Assembly (NCBI GenBank): GCA_964540815.1 | Contig: CAZIOH010000025.1 | Span: forward strand, 6,367 to 70,366 | Source: CAZIOH01 sp964540815 | Lineage (GTDB): Bacteria > Myxococcota_A > Polyangia > Fen-1088 | Reading direction: 5' to 3' | Length of the DNA stretch: 64,000 nt | In this document: piece by piece, positions 16,824-25,403 of the stretch | Position numbering within the stretch: position 1 is the stretch's first letter | Layout of the letters: every line of letters begins with the position of its first letter | Made by a program: the position numbers and the translations under genes | The notes under the pieces: generated by a model | The model's database searches: none | The model's input: only the letters and a program-made list of their open reading frames with translations | Told to the model about the DNA's origin: nothing

Positions 16824-17168
16824 CTATTCGGCGAGGTGGAGGCGGCCACCGATCCCGGCCGACGGCCCCACCACCGTGGCCCACACGACGACCGACCACC
16901 TGGTCCACCTGCGCTGGACCGCCTGGAACTGCTGCACGCTCTCCCAGCGGCGGTTGAGCCAGGCCCACGCGCTCCCCTTGGCACCGAGGACGAACATCGT
17001 CGCGAAGCTCACCAGCGGGACGGACATCAGCAACGCCACGAAGGTTCGATTGCCGAGCCCCCAGATCCAGTTGAGCAGGAACGCGCCCCAGTCCCACCGG
17101 TTGATCTGGGGGGCACCACCGCGGCGGCTCCGTGTCCCGAGACTATTCTCGACTGCCATCATCTCCAT
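16824..17168 (-). CDS. Small membrane protein of unknown function
   Basis: This encodes 114 residues. The first half contains INRWDWGAFLLNWIWGLGN and FVALLMSVPLVSFATMFVLG, a Trp-rich segment followed by a clear membrane helix. The layout resembles DUF2628-like small membrane proteins with 'W-N-W-G-A-F' motifs, but I cannot confirm the family. The middle, SAWAWLNRRWESVQQFQAVQRRW, is amphipathic, and a second helix (SVVVWATVVGPSAGIG) closes the protein. A strong GGAGGGGG precedes the ATG. It is probably co-transcribed with the barrel-like gene downstream. Confidence 0.65.
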   Translation of the reverse strand: MEMMAVENSLGTRSRRGGAPQINRWDWGAFLLNWIWGLGNRTFVALLMSVPLVSFATMFVLGAKGSAWAWLNRRWESVQQFQAVQRRWTRWSVVVWATVVGPSAGIGGRLHLAE

Positions 17169-17309
17169 CGAGCTCCCCCTCCCAACAGAACGGCGCTGTC
17201 GTCATCGCGGGCTGCTTGCCCTCATCCCGTGTAGCACTTCTTGCGCAAAAGCTGAAGCCCGGCAAGCCGCGGCGGGCGGGGCGAAGCGGTCCGAGCCCGA
17301 GGGAGGTGG

Positions 17310-19145
17310 TCACTGGGAATAGATGCAGACGCTGTAGGGCCCGAGCCCGACGTTCCCGTCGGTGGGCATGCCCTGGTTACCTCCCCCGCCGGCCGTCGTG
17401 TCGTATCCCACGTCACCGAAGTCCGGCCCGAAGCCACGGAAGTCGGAGTTGAACCGCAGGTACCAGGTGCCGCCGCGCGGAAATCCGATGTTGTAGCTCG
17501 GGTACACCCGGTTCTTGAGGTTGACCACCACCACCACGTCGTCCCCCGGCCCACCCTGATCCCACCGGTGATAAGCCAGCACACCGTCCGCCTCGCTCGC
17601 GAAGTAGACGTTGGTGTTGCTTCCGCGGAGGCCACGGGTGTTGTCGTCGAAGTTGCGCCTCAGCTCGATGAGGCGTCTCCAGAGCGCCACGTGGCCGGGA
17701 AAGCGACCGATGCGACCAAAATCGAGGGTGAACTGGGTGCCGTCGTTCCAGGTCCTGAATTCGAGGAACTCCTGGCCCATGAACAGCATGGGAATCCCCG
17801 CCGAGGTGAAGGTCAGCGCCCCTCCGAGCGAGGAGAGCTTCCGGGCCAGCCAGCCCTCGGCATCCCCCGGGGCGACGCGGTCCGTGATCCGTTGCCCGTC
17901 GGCCTGGTCGTGGCTCTCGGTGTAGATGACCCGCGCAAACGGCGCCGACCCGTTGTAGGTCTTCGCGACCGCCTCCGCGATGGAAGCCGCGCTCCTGGCG
18001 TCGTCCGTGGGCGCAAAGAGCATGTCGCGCACCCGTCCGAGGAAGCCGGCATCCCACTGGCTGTCGAGGCCCATTCCACCAAGGAGCGCGTCGCGGGTGA
18101 TCACGTCGTCGTTCTGGAGATCCTCGGCGATCAGGAGCTTCCAGGGCGACGCGCGCCGCTTCTCCTCGCCGATGTAGCGGAGCAGGGTGAACCCATCGGG
18201 GATGTCCCCGGTGCGCCCGCGCCGGATGTTGACGGTGGAGTCGAGCCGCAGGCCGTCGACCCTGAACTCGTCGAGCAGGGTCATGGCGTTGTCCCGGATG
18301 TAGGTCCGGACCTCGCCACGACCGTAGTCCGGGCGCTCGCCAAAGTCGGTGAGCGAGCGGTCGTCCTGGTAGAAGTAGATGCCCTGCTTGCCGGGGAGGA
18401 AGAAGCCGTCGAACCGACCGAGGGTCTGATCGAGTCCCTCGGGACCCCAGTGGCTGTAGACCACGTCGAGGATGACCGCCATCCCACGCTGGTGGGCCGC
18501 CTTGATGAAGGTCTTCAGGCTGCTGGTGCGGCCGTAGGCGTTGTCCACCGCGTACGGGAGCGCGGTGTTGTAGCCCATCGAGGTGCTCGTCGCGAAGTCG
18601 AAGGATGGCATCACCTCGATGGCGTTCACGCCGAGGCCGGCCAGGTAGTCGAGCTTCCCCACCGCCTGCTCGAAGGTGCCGACGGCCTGTCCGAGGTCAC
18701 GATTGAAGGTGCCGATGTGCAGCTCGTAGATGACGAGCTCGTTCCAGCCCGGCATCTGGAAGCTGTCACCGCTCCAGTCGAAGCTGCGATCGACGACCAC
18801 CGAGTTTCCGGCGAAGGACACGGCGTCGCGGGCCAGCGGATCGTGGTGCCACGCCTCACCACCCTTCGACCCCGGTCCAAGGCCGTCGTTCCGGATGCGA
18901 AACTTGTAGAGCGAGTCCGCCCGGACACCCTGGATGAACACCGACCAGGACGACCCATCTGGCCGGTCGCGCTCGAGCGCCACCTCGTCCCATGCGAGGG
19001 GCTCGAGATTGCCCGAGTGAAAGAAGTCGCCGCCCACCACCACGCGGTCGGCGAACGGTGCAAACACCCGGAACACGCAGCCGCCATCCTGCAACACCGC
19101 GCCCAAGACGTCGCCCGATGGCGCGGGCGCCCTCGAAATCACCAT
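17310..19145 (-). CDS. GH13 alpha-amylase-family enzyme with N-terminal CBM48-like domain
   Basis: The product has 611 residues from ATG 19145 (ATG 19166 is possible). Residues 10-110 look like the CBM48/isoamylase N-domain (VFRVFAPFADRVVVGGDF). The barrel follows with the four GH13 regions: MAVILDVVYSHWG, VDGLRLDST with the nucleophile Asp302, LLIAEDLQN with the acid Glu341, and YTESHDQAD with Asp413. A C-terminal beta domain ends the protein. The order matches glycogen-branching and malto-oligosyltrehalose trehalohydrolase types; branching enzyme is favoured by WNELVIYELHIGTFN, but the exact reaction is not settled. No signal peptide, so it acts in the cytoplasm on alpha-glucans. Confidence 0.85.
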   Translation of the reverse strand: MVISRAPAPSGDVLGAVLQDGGCVFRVFAPFADRVVVGGDFFHSGNLEPLAWDEVALERDRPDGSSWSVFIQGVRADSLYKFRIRNDGLGPGSKGGEAWHHDPLARDAVSFAGNSVVVDRSFDWSGDSFQMPGWNELVIYELHIGTFNRDLGQAVGTFEQAVGKLDYLAGLGVNAIEVMPSFDFATSTSMGYNTALPYAVDNAYGRTSSLKTFIKAAHQRGMAVILDVVYSHWGPEGLDQTLGRFDGFFLPGKQGIYFYQDDRSLTDFGERPDYGRGEVRTYIRDNAMTLLDEFRVDGLRLDSTVNIRRGRTGDIPDGFTLLRYIGEEKRRASPWKLLIAEDLQNDDVITRDALLGGMGLDSQWDAGFLGRVRDMLFAPTDDARSAASIAEAVAKTYNGSAPFARVIYTESHDQADGQRITDRVAPGDAEGWLARKLSSLGGALTFTSAGIPMLFMGQEFLEFRTWNDGTQFTLDFGRIGRFPGHVALWRRLIELRRNFDDNTRGLRGSNTNVYFASEADGVLAYHRWDQGGPGDDVVVVVNLKNRVYPSYNIGFPRGGTWYLRFNSDFRGFGPDFGDVGYDTTAGGGGNQGMPTDGNVGLGPYSVCIYSQ

Positions 19146-19339
19146 GAATCCCGTTTTCCATAGCATCTGGCGGATGGGAAGATATTTTCTTCCCGAGGTC
19201 GAGATGGCGCGAGGCCAACTGTTCGCCGGGCGATTTCGTTGTATATGTCTGGCGGCAACTGGCCTCGCGGGGCGGCGAGCGCGGGCGGTCGAGGGGGCGT
19301 GACGCAGGCCTGGATGACATGACATGACGTGAGAGGAAG

Positions 19340-20401
19340 ATGAACGCACAGGTCCCCCGATGTCGCTTGCGGAAGATCCGACCGGTGTTGCTCGGGTGCT
19401 GGTGGCTGTTCGGCGCGGCCTGCTCCTCCGGATCATCGCCCCAGGGGGGGGTTGGATCCGGCGGCTCCCGCGGAAGCGGCGGCGCCGGCTCCGGGGGGAT
19501 CACCGCATCCACCGGAGGGCAGACGCAGACCGCCTCCGGGGGGAACGGCACCGGCGGTGCGGGCCAGGGAGGCCTTGGAGCGGCCGTAGGAACCGGTGGG
19601 GCCGCTTCGGGCGCCACCGGCGGGACTGGCGCCGGCGGGGCCAGCACCGGCGGGGCCAGCGCGGCGGGCCATTCCGGCCAAAGTGGCGGTGCCAGCGGTG
19701 CCGGCGGTGGCGGCACGAATGGCGCCGGCTCGACCGCCTGTCCGGCCGACGCGTACTTTTGCTCGGGCTTCGAGGAGGCCACCTTGCCGAGCACGCTCGT
19801 CTACAAGGCCAACGCGGCCCCCGGCGACTGGTCGCGCGACTACGCCCTCGACACGACGATGCACAACACCGGCAAGGCCTCCTTGCGGGTGAAGGCCAGC
19901 ACGGAGAGCGGGACCTCGGGGAGCGCCTACAAGATGCTCGCGGCGCCGGCCGCCACCGCCTTCTGGGCGCGCTTCTACATCCTGAGCGAGCTCGACATCG
20001 GTGGCCTCGAGCACAACGCCTTCGCGGCGGCCTCCGGGAGCGACGACCCGAACGATGGCGTCAGCGTGGAGCTGGCCGAGGACGTGGGCATCGCCTTCAA
20101 CTCGAAGGACGACGATCGGTGGCCAGCAGGCTACGGGCGGACCATGAGCGGCGGCACGAACCCCTACAGCCTCCCCAAGAACACCTGGCACTGCATCGAG
20201 ATCTCCTACGACGGGCCCGGCAGGGGGCAGAAGCTGTACATCGACGGCAGCCTGCAGATCGACGCCACCAGTTATCCCGCCACCGCCGCCGCCGCCACGT
20301 TCAAGGTCTTCAAGTTTGGCTTCATGGAGTTCCACGGACCGCCGCGAAAAGTGTGGTTCGACGACCTCGTGGTGTCGCCGAGTCGAACGCCCTGCTTCTG
20401 A
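19340..20401 (+). CDS. Spacer-type jelly-roll lipoprotein, paralogue 3
   Basis: ATG 19340 has GAGAGGAA just upstream; 353 residues. The signal ends GCWWLFGAACSSG. A spacer of about 100 Gly/Ser/Ala residues leads to CPADAYFCSGFEEATLPS. The domain ends KVWFDDLVVSPSRTPCF. It keeps the family signatures NTWHCIEISYDGPGRG and KLYIDGSLQIDATSYP. Compared with the copies at 8094 and 14488 it lacks the FPLPxNAxYGR block and has FWARFYILSELD in its place. It probably binds or cleaves extracellular polysaccharide. The bpt gene starts ten bases after its stop. Confidence 0.75.
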   Translation: MNAQVPRCRLRKIRPVLLGCWWLFGAACSSGSSPQGGVGSGGSRGSGGAGSGGITASTGGQTQTASGGNGTGGAGQGGLGAAVGTGGAASGATGGTGAGGASTGGASAAGHSGQSGGASGAGGGGTNGAGSTACPADAYFCSGFEEATLPSTLVYKANAAPGDWSRDYALDTTMHNTGKASLRVKASTESGTSGSAYKMLAAPAATAFWARFYILSELDIGGLEHNAFAAASGSDDPNDGVSVELAEDVGIAFNSKDDDRWPAGYGRTMSGGTNPYSLPKNTWHCIEISYDGPGRGQKLYIDGSLQIDATSYPATAAAATFKVFKFGFMEFHGPPRKVWFDDLVVSPSRTPCF

Positions 20402-20411
20402 GCCTGCCGGA

Positions 20412-21176
20412 TTGGCGCGCCTGCTCCAGCGTCTGGTCGAGTCTCCTCGCCCCTGTTCCTACCTGGGCGGCGAGCTGGCGTCCCTCGTCCACGAGATCCT
20501 GATCGAGGTCGAGCCGGCCGAGATGGAGCTCCTCCTCGAGCACGGCTGGCGTCGGTTCGGGCCGGTCTACTTCCGGCCAGCTTGCGGGTCGTGCCGCGCG
20601 TGCATCTCCCTGCGCGTGCCGGTGGCGACGTTCAGGCCCTCCCGCGGCCAGCGGCGCGCACAGCGCCGGGGGATGGCCCTCCGCGCGGAGGTCGGCCCGG
20701 TGCGGGTCGACGCCTCCCGGCTGGCTCTGCATGCGCGCTGGCACGCCGCGCGCGAGCATGCCCGCGGCTGGGAGGCAGCGCCGCTCTCGGCCGAGGACTA
20801 CGCCCGACAGTTCGGGTTTCCGCACCCGTGTGGCCGGGAGATCGCCTACTTCGACGATCACCCCCTGGTCGGCGAGGCGCCACGGCTGGTGGGGGTGGGG
20901 CTCTGCGACGAGACGCCCCGGGCCTACAGCGCCATCTATTTCTTCCACGATCCCGACTACGCCCGGTGGTCGCCAGGCGTGGTCCACATCCTGAACCTCC
21001 TCGATCTCGCGCGGCGGCAGGGCAAGGCCCACGTCTACCTCGGCTTCCAGATCGACGGCTGCGCCTCGATGCGCTACAAGGCGGCCTTCCTCCCGAACGA
21101 GCGGCTCGAGGGGCGGCCCGGGGCCGACGAGACGCCGACCTGGAGGCTCTCTGGATCGACCGAGGACGACGCCTGA
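20412..21176 (+). CDS. bpt: Aspartate/glutamate leucyltransferase (N-end rule, Bpt type)
   Basis: A TTG at 20412 is the first reasonable start and gives 254 residues; no ATG or GTG fits better. YFRPACGSCRACISLRVPV is the conserved Cys-rich N-terminal motif of the ATE1/Bpt family, and CASMRYKAAFLPNERL is the conserved C-terminal end. Bpt transfers leucine from Leu-tRNA to proteins with N-terminal Asp or Glu, marking them for ClpS/ClpAP. It is cytoplasmic. The gene follows a lipoprotein gene by ten bases, so it may be transcribed with it, though the roles are unrelated. There is no clear Shine-Dalgarno sequence. Confidence 0.9.
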   Translation: MARLLQRLVESPRPCSYLGGELASLVHEILIEVEPAEMELLLEHGWRRFGPVYFRPACGSCRACISLRVPVATFRPSRGQRRAQRRGMALRAEVGPVRVDASRLALHARWHAAREHARGWEAAPLSAEDYARQFGFPHPCGREIAYFDDHPLVGEAPRLVGVGLCDETPRAYSAIYFFHDPDYARWSPGVVHILNLLDLARRQGKAHVYLGFQIDGCASMRYKAAFLPNERLEGRPGADETPTWRLSGSTEDDA

Positions 21177-21185
21177 CGGCCCGGG

Positions 21186-21584
21186 CTAGATGAGCTCTTC
21201 GCGCCGGATCAGATCCTCGATCCGGCCGCGGACCTCGTCACGGATCTCGCGCACCCTCTCGACCGGCTTACCCTTCGGATCCTCGAGCGGCCAGTCTTCG
21301 CGGCGCAGGCCCGGCACGTAGGGGCAGGCCTCGCCACAGCCCATGGTGACGAGCATGCTGGCCTCGCGGGCGAGCGCATCGGTCAACTTCCGGGGCGCCG
21401 CCGTGGAGAGATCGATCCCCACCTCCCGCATGGCCTCCAGGACCTCGGGGTGAACCCGACTGCCCGGATCGGTTCCGGCGGACACGCCGCGCGCCTTGGC
21501 CGGATTCGCCAGCCGGCCCAGCCAGGCGGCGGCCATCTGGGACCTTCCAGCGTTGTGCACGCAGGCGAAGAGGTAGGTCTTCAT
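21186..21584 (-). CDS. arsC: Arsenate reductase, low-molecular-weight phosphatase type (second copy)
   Basis: A 132-residue protein with the P-loop CVHNAGR (Cys8-Arg14) of arsenate reductases related to tyrosine phosphatases, followed by SQMAAAWLGR. Further Cys at positions 83 and 87 (GCGEACPYVPG) could relay the disulfide to thioredoxin. It reduces As(V) to As(III) in the cytoplasm. Its ATG overlaps the stop of the ArsI-like gene by four bases and has GGGAGGAGG upstream, so the two are translationally coupled. It diverges clearly from the ArsC at 22123. Confidence 0.9.
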   Translation of the reverse strand: MKTYLFACVHNAGRSQMAAAWLGRLANPAKARGVSAGTDPGSRVHPEVLEAMREVGIDLSTAAPRKLTDALAREASMLVTMGCGEACPYVPGLRREDWPLEDPKGKPVERVREIRDEVRGRIEDLIRREELI

Positions 21585-22060
21585 GACCTCCTCCCGATCT
21601 GCAGGGGGGCAGGAACGCAGCAGGAGCTCGCAGCCGACACCGGCGCCTCTGCGAGGCCTGCGTCCGCAGGGAGGTCGTCGTCGAGATCGTCATCGAGGTC
21701 GTGGTTGAGGTGGTAGATCTCCCAGTTCACTCCATCGGGATCCTGGACCCAGAACTTGTCCTGGTTGGCGTGGCAGCAGTTGGTGTCCATCTCCTCCCGG
21801 ACCGACAAGCCCGCCGCCTTGACCCGTGCCAGGTGCTCCCGCACCATCTCGCGCGACTCCACCTGAAAGCCCAGATGGTCGACGGCGTGGCCCCGGCCAG
21901 CTTCCCCGGCCGACAAGGCCAGGTTGATGGGCGCAAAGCTCGGCAGGAACTTGGCGTAGCCGGGCTTTTCCTTGACCGGTGGCGCTCCGAAGAAGCTCCG
22001 GTAGAAGGCCAGGCTCACGCCGAGATCACGGACGTGAAGGTGAACGTGGACGTGGCTCAT
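21581..22060 (-). CDS. arsI: ArsI/CadI-family dioxygenase (VOC fold, organoarsenical C-As lyase-like)
   Basis: The 159-residue product has SHVHVHLHVRDLGVSLAFYRSFFG at its start, LDHLG-type block as VDHLGFQVESREM, the vicinal cysteine pair in DTNCCHANQDKFWVQDPDG, and WEIYHLNHD. The CC pair plus His and Glu iron ligands are the ArsI hallmarks; ArsI breaks the C-As bond of trivalent methyl- and aryl-arsenicals with Fe(II) and O2. CadI-type proteins share the fold, so the exact substrate is inferred. An acidic linker (DDDLDDDL) and a second CC pair (SSCCVP) form the tail. It lies between two ArsC genes. Confidence 0.85.
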   Translation of the reverse strand: MSHVHVHLHVRDLGVSLAFYRSFFGAPPVKEKPGYAKFLPSFAPINLALSAGEAGRGHAVDHLGFQVESREMVREHLARVKAAGLSVREEMDTNCCHANQDKFWVQDPDGVNWEIYHLNHDLDDDLDDDLPADAGLAEAPVSAASSCCVPAPLQIGRRS

Positions 22061-22122
22061 GCTGCTGATCTCCTCTCGACATGGGAATTCTGGTACGTGG
22101 ACCGGACGGGCTGGCTGGCCAG

Positions 22123-22587
22123 CTAACGAATCCTTCCCAGAGCCGGTGGCTTTGCCTCTTCATCGTGGATCCACTGCTGGATGGCATCGCGGATCTCGTC
22201 CCTCACGGCCACGGTCCGCGAGAGCCGTTCCTCCTCGGTGCCGGTGAAGGTGGACGGATCCGCGAAGCTCCAGTTCAACCGGGTGGTGATGCCTGGAAAG
22301 ATCGGACAGCGCTCGGCCGACCCTTCATCGCACACCGTGATCACGTAGTGGAAGAGCTTGCCCGCCTTGAAGAGCTCGAACACCGACTGGGTCTGGTTGC
22401 GGCTGATATCGATGCCGACGCCCCGCATCGCCTCCACGGCCAGCGGGTTGACCTTGCCCGGTTCGAAGCCCGCGCTCTCCGCCTCGAATCGATCGCCCGC
22501 CAGTTGCCGCAAGAACGCCTCGGCCATCTGGCTCCTCGCGGAGTTGTGGATGCAAAGGAACAGGACGCGCTTCTTCTGGACAGTCAT
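22123..22587 (-). CDS. arsC: Arsenate reductase, low-molecular-weight phosphatase type (first copy)
   Basis: I chose ATG 22587 because GGGAGGA lies seven bases upstream and a promoter precedes it; longer frames begin inside that promoter. The protein has 154 residues and begins TVQKKRVLFLCIHNSARSQM, with the catalytic loop Cys12-Arg18. VITVCDEGSAERCPIFPG supplies the resolving cysteines. It reduces arsenate using thioredoxin. It is the first gene of a three-gene operon with the ArsI-like and second ArsC genes. Neither an ArsR nor an ArsB/Acr3 pump is nearby. Confidence 0.92.
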   Translation of the reverse strand: MTVQKKRVLFLCIHNSARSQMAEAFLRQLAGDRFEAESAGFEPGKVNPLAVEAMRGVGIDISRNQTQSVFELFKAGKLFHYVITVCDEGSAERCPIFPGITTRLNWSFADPSTFTGTEEERLSRTVAVRDEIRDAIQQWIHDEEAKPPALGRIR

Positions 22588-22608
22588 CCGAAATCCTCCC
22601 GCCCGTTG

Positions 22609-22637
22609 CTTGTATCCTACAATAGAATCCCGGTCAA
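22609..22637 (-). promoter_or_regulatory. Promoter and palindromic operator of the ars operon
   Basis: On the minus strand TTGACC (22632-22637) and TACAAG (22609-22614) are spaced by 17 bases, and the -10 ends 21 bases before the ATG. A perfect palindrome, TTGTA-TCC-TACAA (22610-22622), covers the -10 and part of the spacer. It is one of the few AT-rich spots around. This is where an ArsR/SmtB-type repressor would block transcription, but the repressor gene is not in the window. Confidence 0.6.
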
Positions 22638-22850
22638 CGAGACGGATGGCGTATCGCACCCCGGCCCGCGCTCCGCCGGCATTTGACGCGACGTTCTTCG
22701 GCTGCCGGCGCAGCCACGCGTCCGCCGGGCCCTTTGGACGTTGTTCGGCCACGCTTAGACACCTGAGCTGATCGGCGGGCCATGCGGCACTGGGAGGATC
22801 GGCTTTCCCCTGTAACCACCCCTACGACTGCCCGTCACTGAGGAGCCCCG

Positions 22851-23996
22851 ATGACCAACAAGGTGACCAGACGCGCCAACCGACCAACGCGCGCGCCTGT
22901 TCCGGCGTCCGATCTCCTGCTGCGCCTCCACCTGCCGCCTCTCCGGATGATGGCAGCCATGGCGGCCCTCCTGCTCGGCGCGTGTGTCTCCTCCCCGGCG
23001 GGCTCGCCCGGAGATGGCACGGGAACGGGCGGGGGCAGTGGTGGGGCCGCCGCCCCAGGCTCGGGCGGAGTCCAGGGCACGGGCGGTGCTCCGACGATCG
23101 CCACGGGTGGTGCGCCTGGCACCGGAGGTGCCACCGTCGCCTCCGGCGGCGCGCCCGGCTCCGGGGGCATGGGCGTGATGGGCACGGGGGGAGCTCCCGG
23201 GACGGCCTCCGGTGGAGCCCCGCAGACCGGCAGTGGGGGCGCCCCCGGCTCGGGGGGAGCCCCGGCCGCGGGCAGCGGCGGAGCCCCTGCGGGCGGAAGC
23301 TCCGGGACCGGCGCCGGGGGAACATCGACCGCCGGGTTCGGCCTCGCGGGGCCGAGCCGGTGCGCCACCGCCGGGGTGCTGCTCTGCGAGAGCTTCGAGA
23401 ACGGCCTCAGCGCGACCATCTGGGGGTCGCCCACGCAGAGCGGCGATGCCACCGCGGTGGTCGACTCCATGCAGGCGGCCCGCGGGACCAAGGCCTTGCA
23501 CGTCAAGACCACGGCGGGGAACGGGCACGCCTACGTCACCGAGAAGATGACCTTCCCGATCATGGGCAACGTCCTTTATGCCCGCATGTTCGTCTACCTC
23601 GGCGATCCCCTGACGACCAACGGGCACTTCAGCCTGGCCGAGGGCGACGGCACCGGGAGCTCCGGCGCCCGGTTCGGCGGCCAGAACAAGTTCCTCGGCG
23701 TCGGCACGGATGGCGCGTCCGGCGACTGGACCGACAAGGACAACAAGCTGATCCCGGCTCAGACCTGGATGTGCTTCGAGTTCGAGCTCAACGGAATGAC
23801 CAACGACTTTCACGGCTGGTGGGACGACGTCGAACGGACGGCGCTCCACCGGGGCGCCACCCAGCACGCGGGCTTCGTGATGCCGCAGCTCAACGCCATC
23901 TGGTTCGGCTGGTACATGTACAACGCGACCGAGCCTCAGGATCTCTGGATCGACGAGATCGCCATCGACTCGAAGCCGATCGGCTGCACCAAGTAG
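22851..23996 (+). CDS. Spacer-type jelly-roll lipoprotein, paralogue 4
   Basis: ATG 22851, with GAGGAG upstream, gives 381 residues. The signal is long (AAMAALLLGACVSS). About 110 residues of Gly/Ala/Ser/Thr spacer lead to CATAGVLLCESFENGLSATIW. The domain ends LWIDEIAIDSKPIGCTK and contains TWMCFEFELNGMTNDFHGWW, matching the paralogues' central 'W-x-C-x-E' strand. It is transcribed divergently from the ars operon, with its own upstream region of about 210 bases. Surface glycan binding or cleavage is likely; no catalytic residues are identifiable. Confidence 0.75.
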   Translation: MTNKVTRRANRPTRAPVPASDLLLRLHLPPLRMMAAMAALLLGACVSSPAGSPGDGTGTGGGSGGAAAPGSGGVQGTGGAPTIATGGAPGTGGATVASGGAPGSGGMGVMGTGGAPGTASGGAPQTGSGGAPGSGGAPAAGSGGAPAGGSSGTGAGGTSTAGFGLAGPSRCATAGVLLCESFENGLSATIWGSPTQSGDATAVVDSMQAARGTKALHVKTTAGNGHAYVTEKMTFPIMGNVLYARMFVYLGDPLTTNGHFSLAEGDGTGSSGARFGGQNKFLGVGTDGASGDWTDKDNKLIPAQTWMCFEFELNGMTNDFHGWWDDVERTALHRGATQHAGFVMPQLNAIWFGWYMYNATEPQDLWIDEIAIDSKPIGCTK

Positions 23997-24005
23997 GTCC
24001 TCCCT

Positions 24006-25403
24006 CTACCTGGTGAGCTCGATCCCCACCGCCTGTTCGAGGCGAAAGACGGCGATCCAGTAGGTCGACAGATCGTTCAGGTACTCGAGGTTGGTCCCGA
24101 TGTACGTGCGCTCGGCGTCGAGGAACTCGAGGAGCGACGCCGCCCCGCGGAGGTACTGGATCTCCACCAGATCGCGCGCCCGCCGGGCCCGCTCGAGCAG
24201 CCGTGACTGCATGCGCTCCACCAGCTCCTTCGACGTCACGAAGCTGGAGAAGGCCGCGCCGACCTCGCTCGTCACCTGGGCCTCGAGCCTGGCACGCTGA
24301 ACGTCCTCCGACTTGAAGTCCGCCTGCGCCTTCCGGATCTCCCCTTGCTGCTGGTAGAGCAGCGGCAGCGGGGCGCTGACGCCGATGGTCAGCGTCGGCG
24401 GCGTCAGCGGCGCGTTGGTCCCGATGCCGCCGTGCCCTTGCTGCTGGTAGTTGACGTCGAGGGCCAGATCGGGGATTCGCTGTCGCCGGGCGAGGGCCAC
24501 GGATCCCTCGGCACGCTCGACCTGCCTTCGCTGGCCCTCGAGATCGGGCCGGTGCTCGAGCGCCTGGCGGAGCAGGCCCTCGGCGGTCGCGGCGGCGAGC
24601 GGGGCCGGGACCAGGTACGTCGGCAGGTCGGCCGCGACCTCGAACCTCGGCAGCTTGCCACGCACCCCGAGGAGAAAGGCGAGCCCGAGCTTGGCCGCCT
24701 CCAGCGCCTGACGGGCGGTCGAGACCGCCTGGTCGGCTTCGAGCTTGGCCGCCTCCACCCGGGCCTCGTCCGCCTCGGAGATGGCACCCTTCTGGTAGCG
24801 GATGTGGGTGAGATCGAAGATCCGGGTCGACCCGCGCGCGACCTCGAGCGCGAAGTCCAGCTGGTCTTGCGCCAGGGTGGCCTGGATGTACTGCTGCTTG
24901 ACCTGGAACTCGAGGGTGCGGACGGCATCGAGCCGGCCCTGGCGGGACGCCGCCAGCGCTGCCCGCGCCACCCGCATGCGCAGGCCGCGCTTGCCCGACA
25001 GGCTATCGGAGAGGGCGGCTTGATCGCCGAGATCGATCCCGAAGCCATTCACGCTGCAGGTCGCTCCACCGGCGGCGCAGTCGGCGGCCGTGCCGGGCTG
25101 GTAGGTGAAGGTGTGGTTACCGCTGAGCCCGAGCACCGGGTTCGGGATGGCGCCGGCTGCCCGCAGGTCGCCCTCCGCGCCTTCCACCGTCGCCTCCGCG
25201 AGGAGCAGGTCGAGCCCGTGGCCATGAAAGATCCGGAGAGCGTCGTCGAGGCTCACCACGGGAGGGAGCACGGGCGAAAGGGCCGCCGGCGCCGCCTCCG
25301 GCGCCGACGCTCTCTCGGCGTGTCCATCCCGGCTGGCCCCGAGGGCCAGCGTCACGAGGACGGTGAGCCGCGCCACCCGCGGCCATCGATGGGCCGGGGT
25401 CAC
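24006..25403 (-). CDS. TolC-family outer-membrane efflux protein
   Basis: The 465-residue protein has an N-terminal signal region and two repeats of the long coiled-coil TolC pattern. Segments include SLDDALRIFHGHGLDLLLAEA, GDLRAAGAIPNPVLGLSGN, ALEHRPDLEGQRRQVERAEG and LDAERTYIGTNLEYLNDL, as in CzcC/CusC. It forms the outer-membrane duct of a tripartite pump. Its GTG start overlaps the pump gene's stop by four bases, so the two are coupled. It ends nine bases from the convergent lipoprotein gene. Confidence 0.9.
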   Translation of the reverse strand: MTPAHRWPRVARLTVLVTLALGASRDGHAERASAPEAAPAALSPVLPPVVSLDDALRIFHGHGLDLLLAEATVEGAEGDLRAAGAIPNPVLGLSGNHTFTYQPGTAADCAAGGATCSVNGFGIDLGDQAALSDSLSGKRGLRMRVARAALAASRQGRLDAVRTLEFQVKQQYIQATLAQDQLDFALEVARGSTRIFDLTHIRYQKGAISEADEARVEAAKLEADQAVSTARQALEAAKLGLAFLLGVRGKLPRFEVAADLPTYLVPAPLAAATAEGLLRQALEHRPDLEGQRRQVERAEGSVALARRQRIPDLALDVNYQQQGHGGIGTNAPLTPPTLTIGVSAPLPLLYQQQGEIRKAQADFKSEDVQRARLEAQVTSEVGAAFSSFVTSKELVERMQSRLLERARRARDLVEIQYLRGAASLLEFLDAERTYIGTNLEYLNDLSTYWIAVFRLEQAVGIELTR

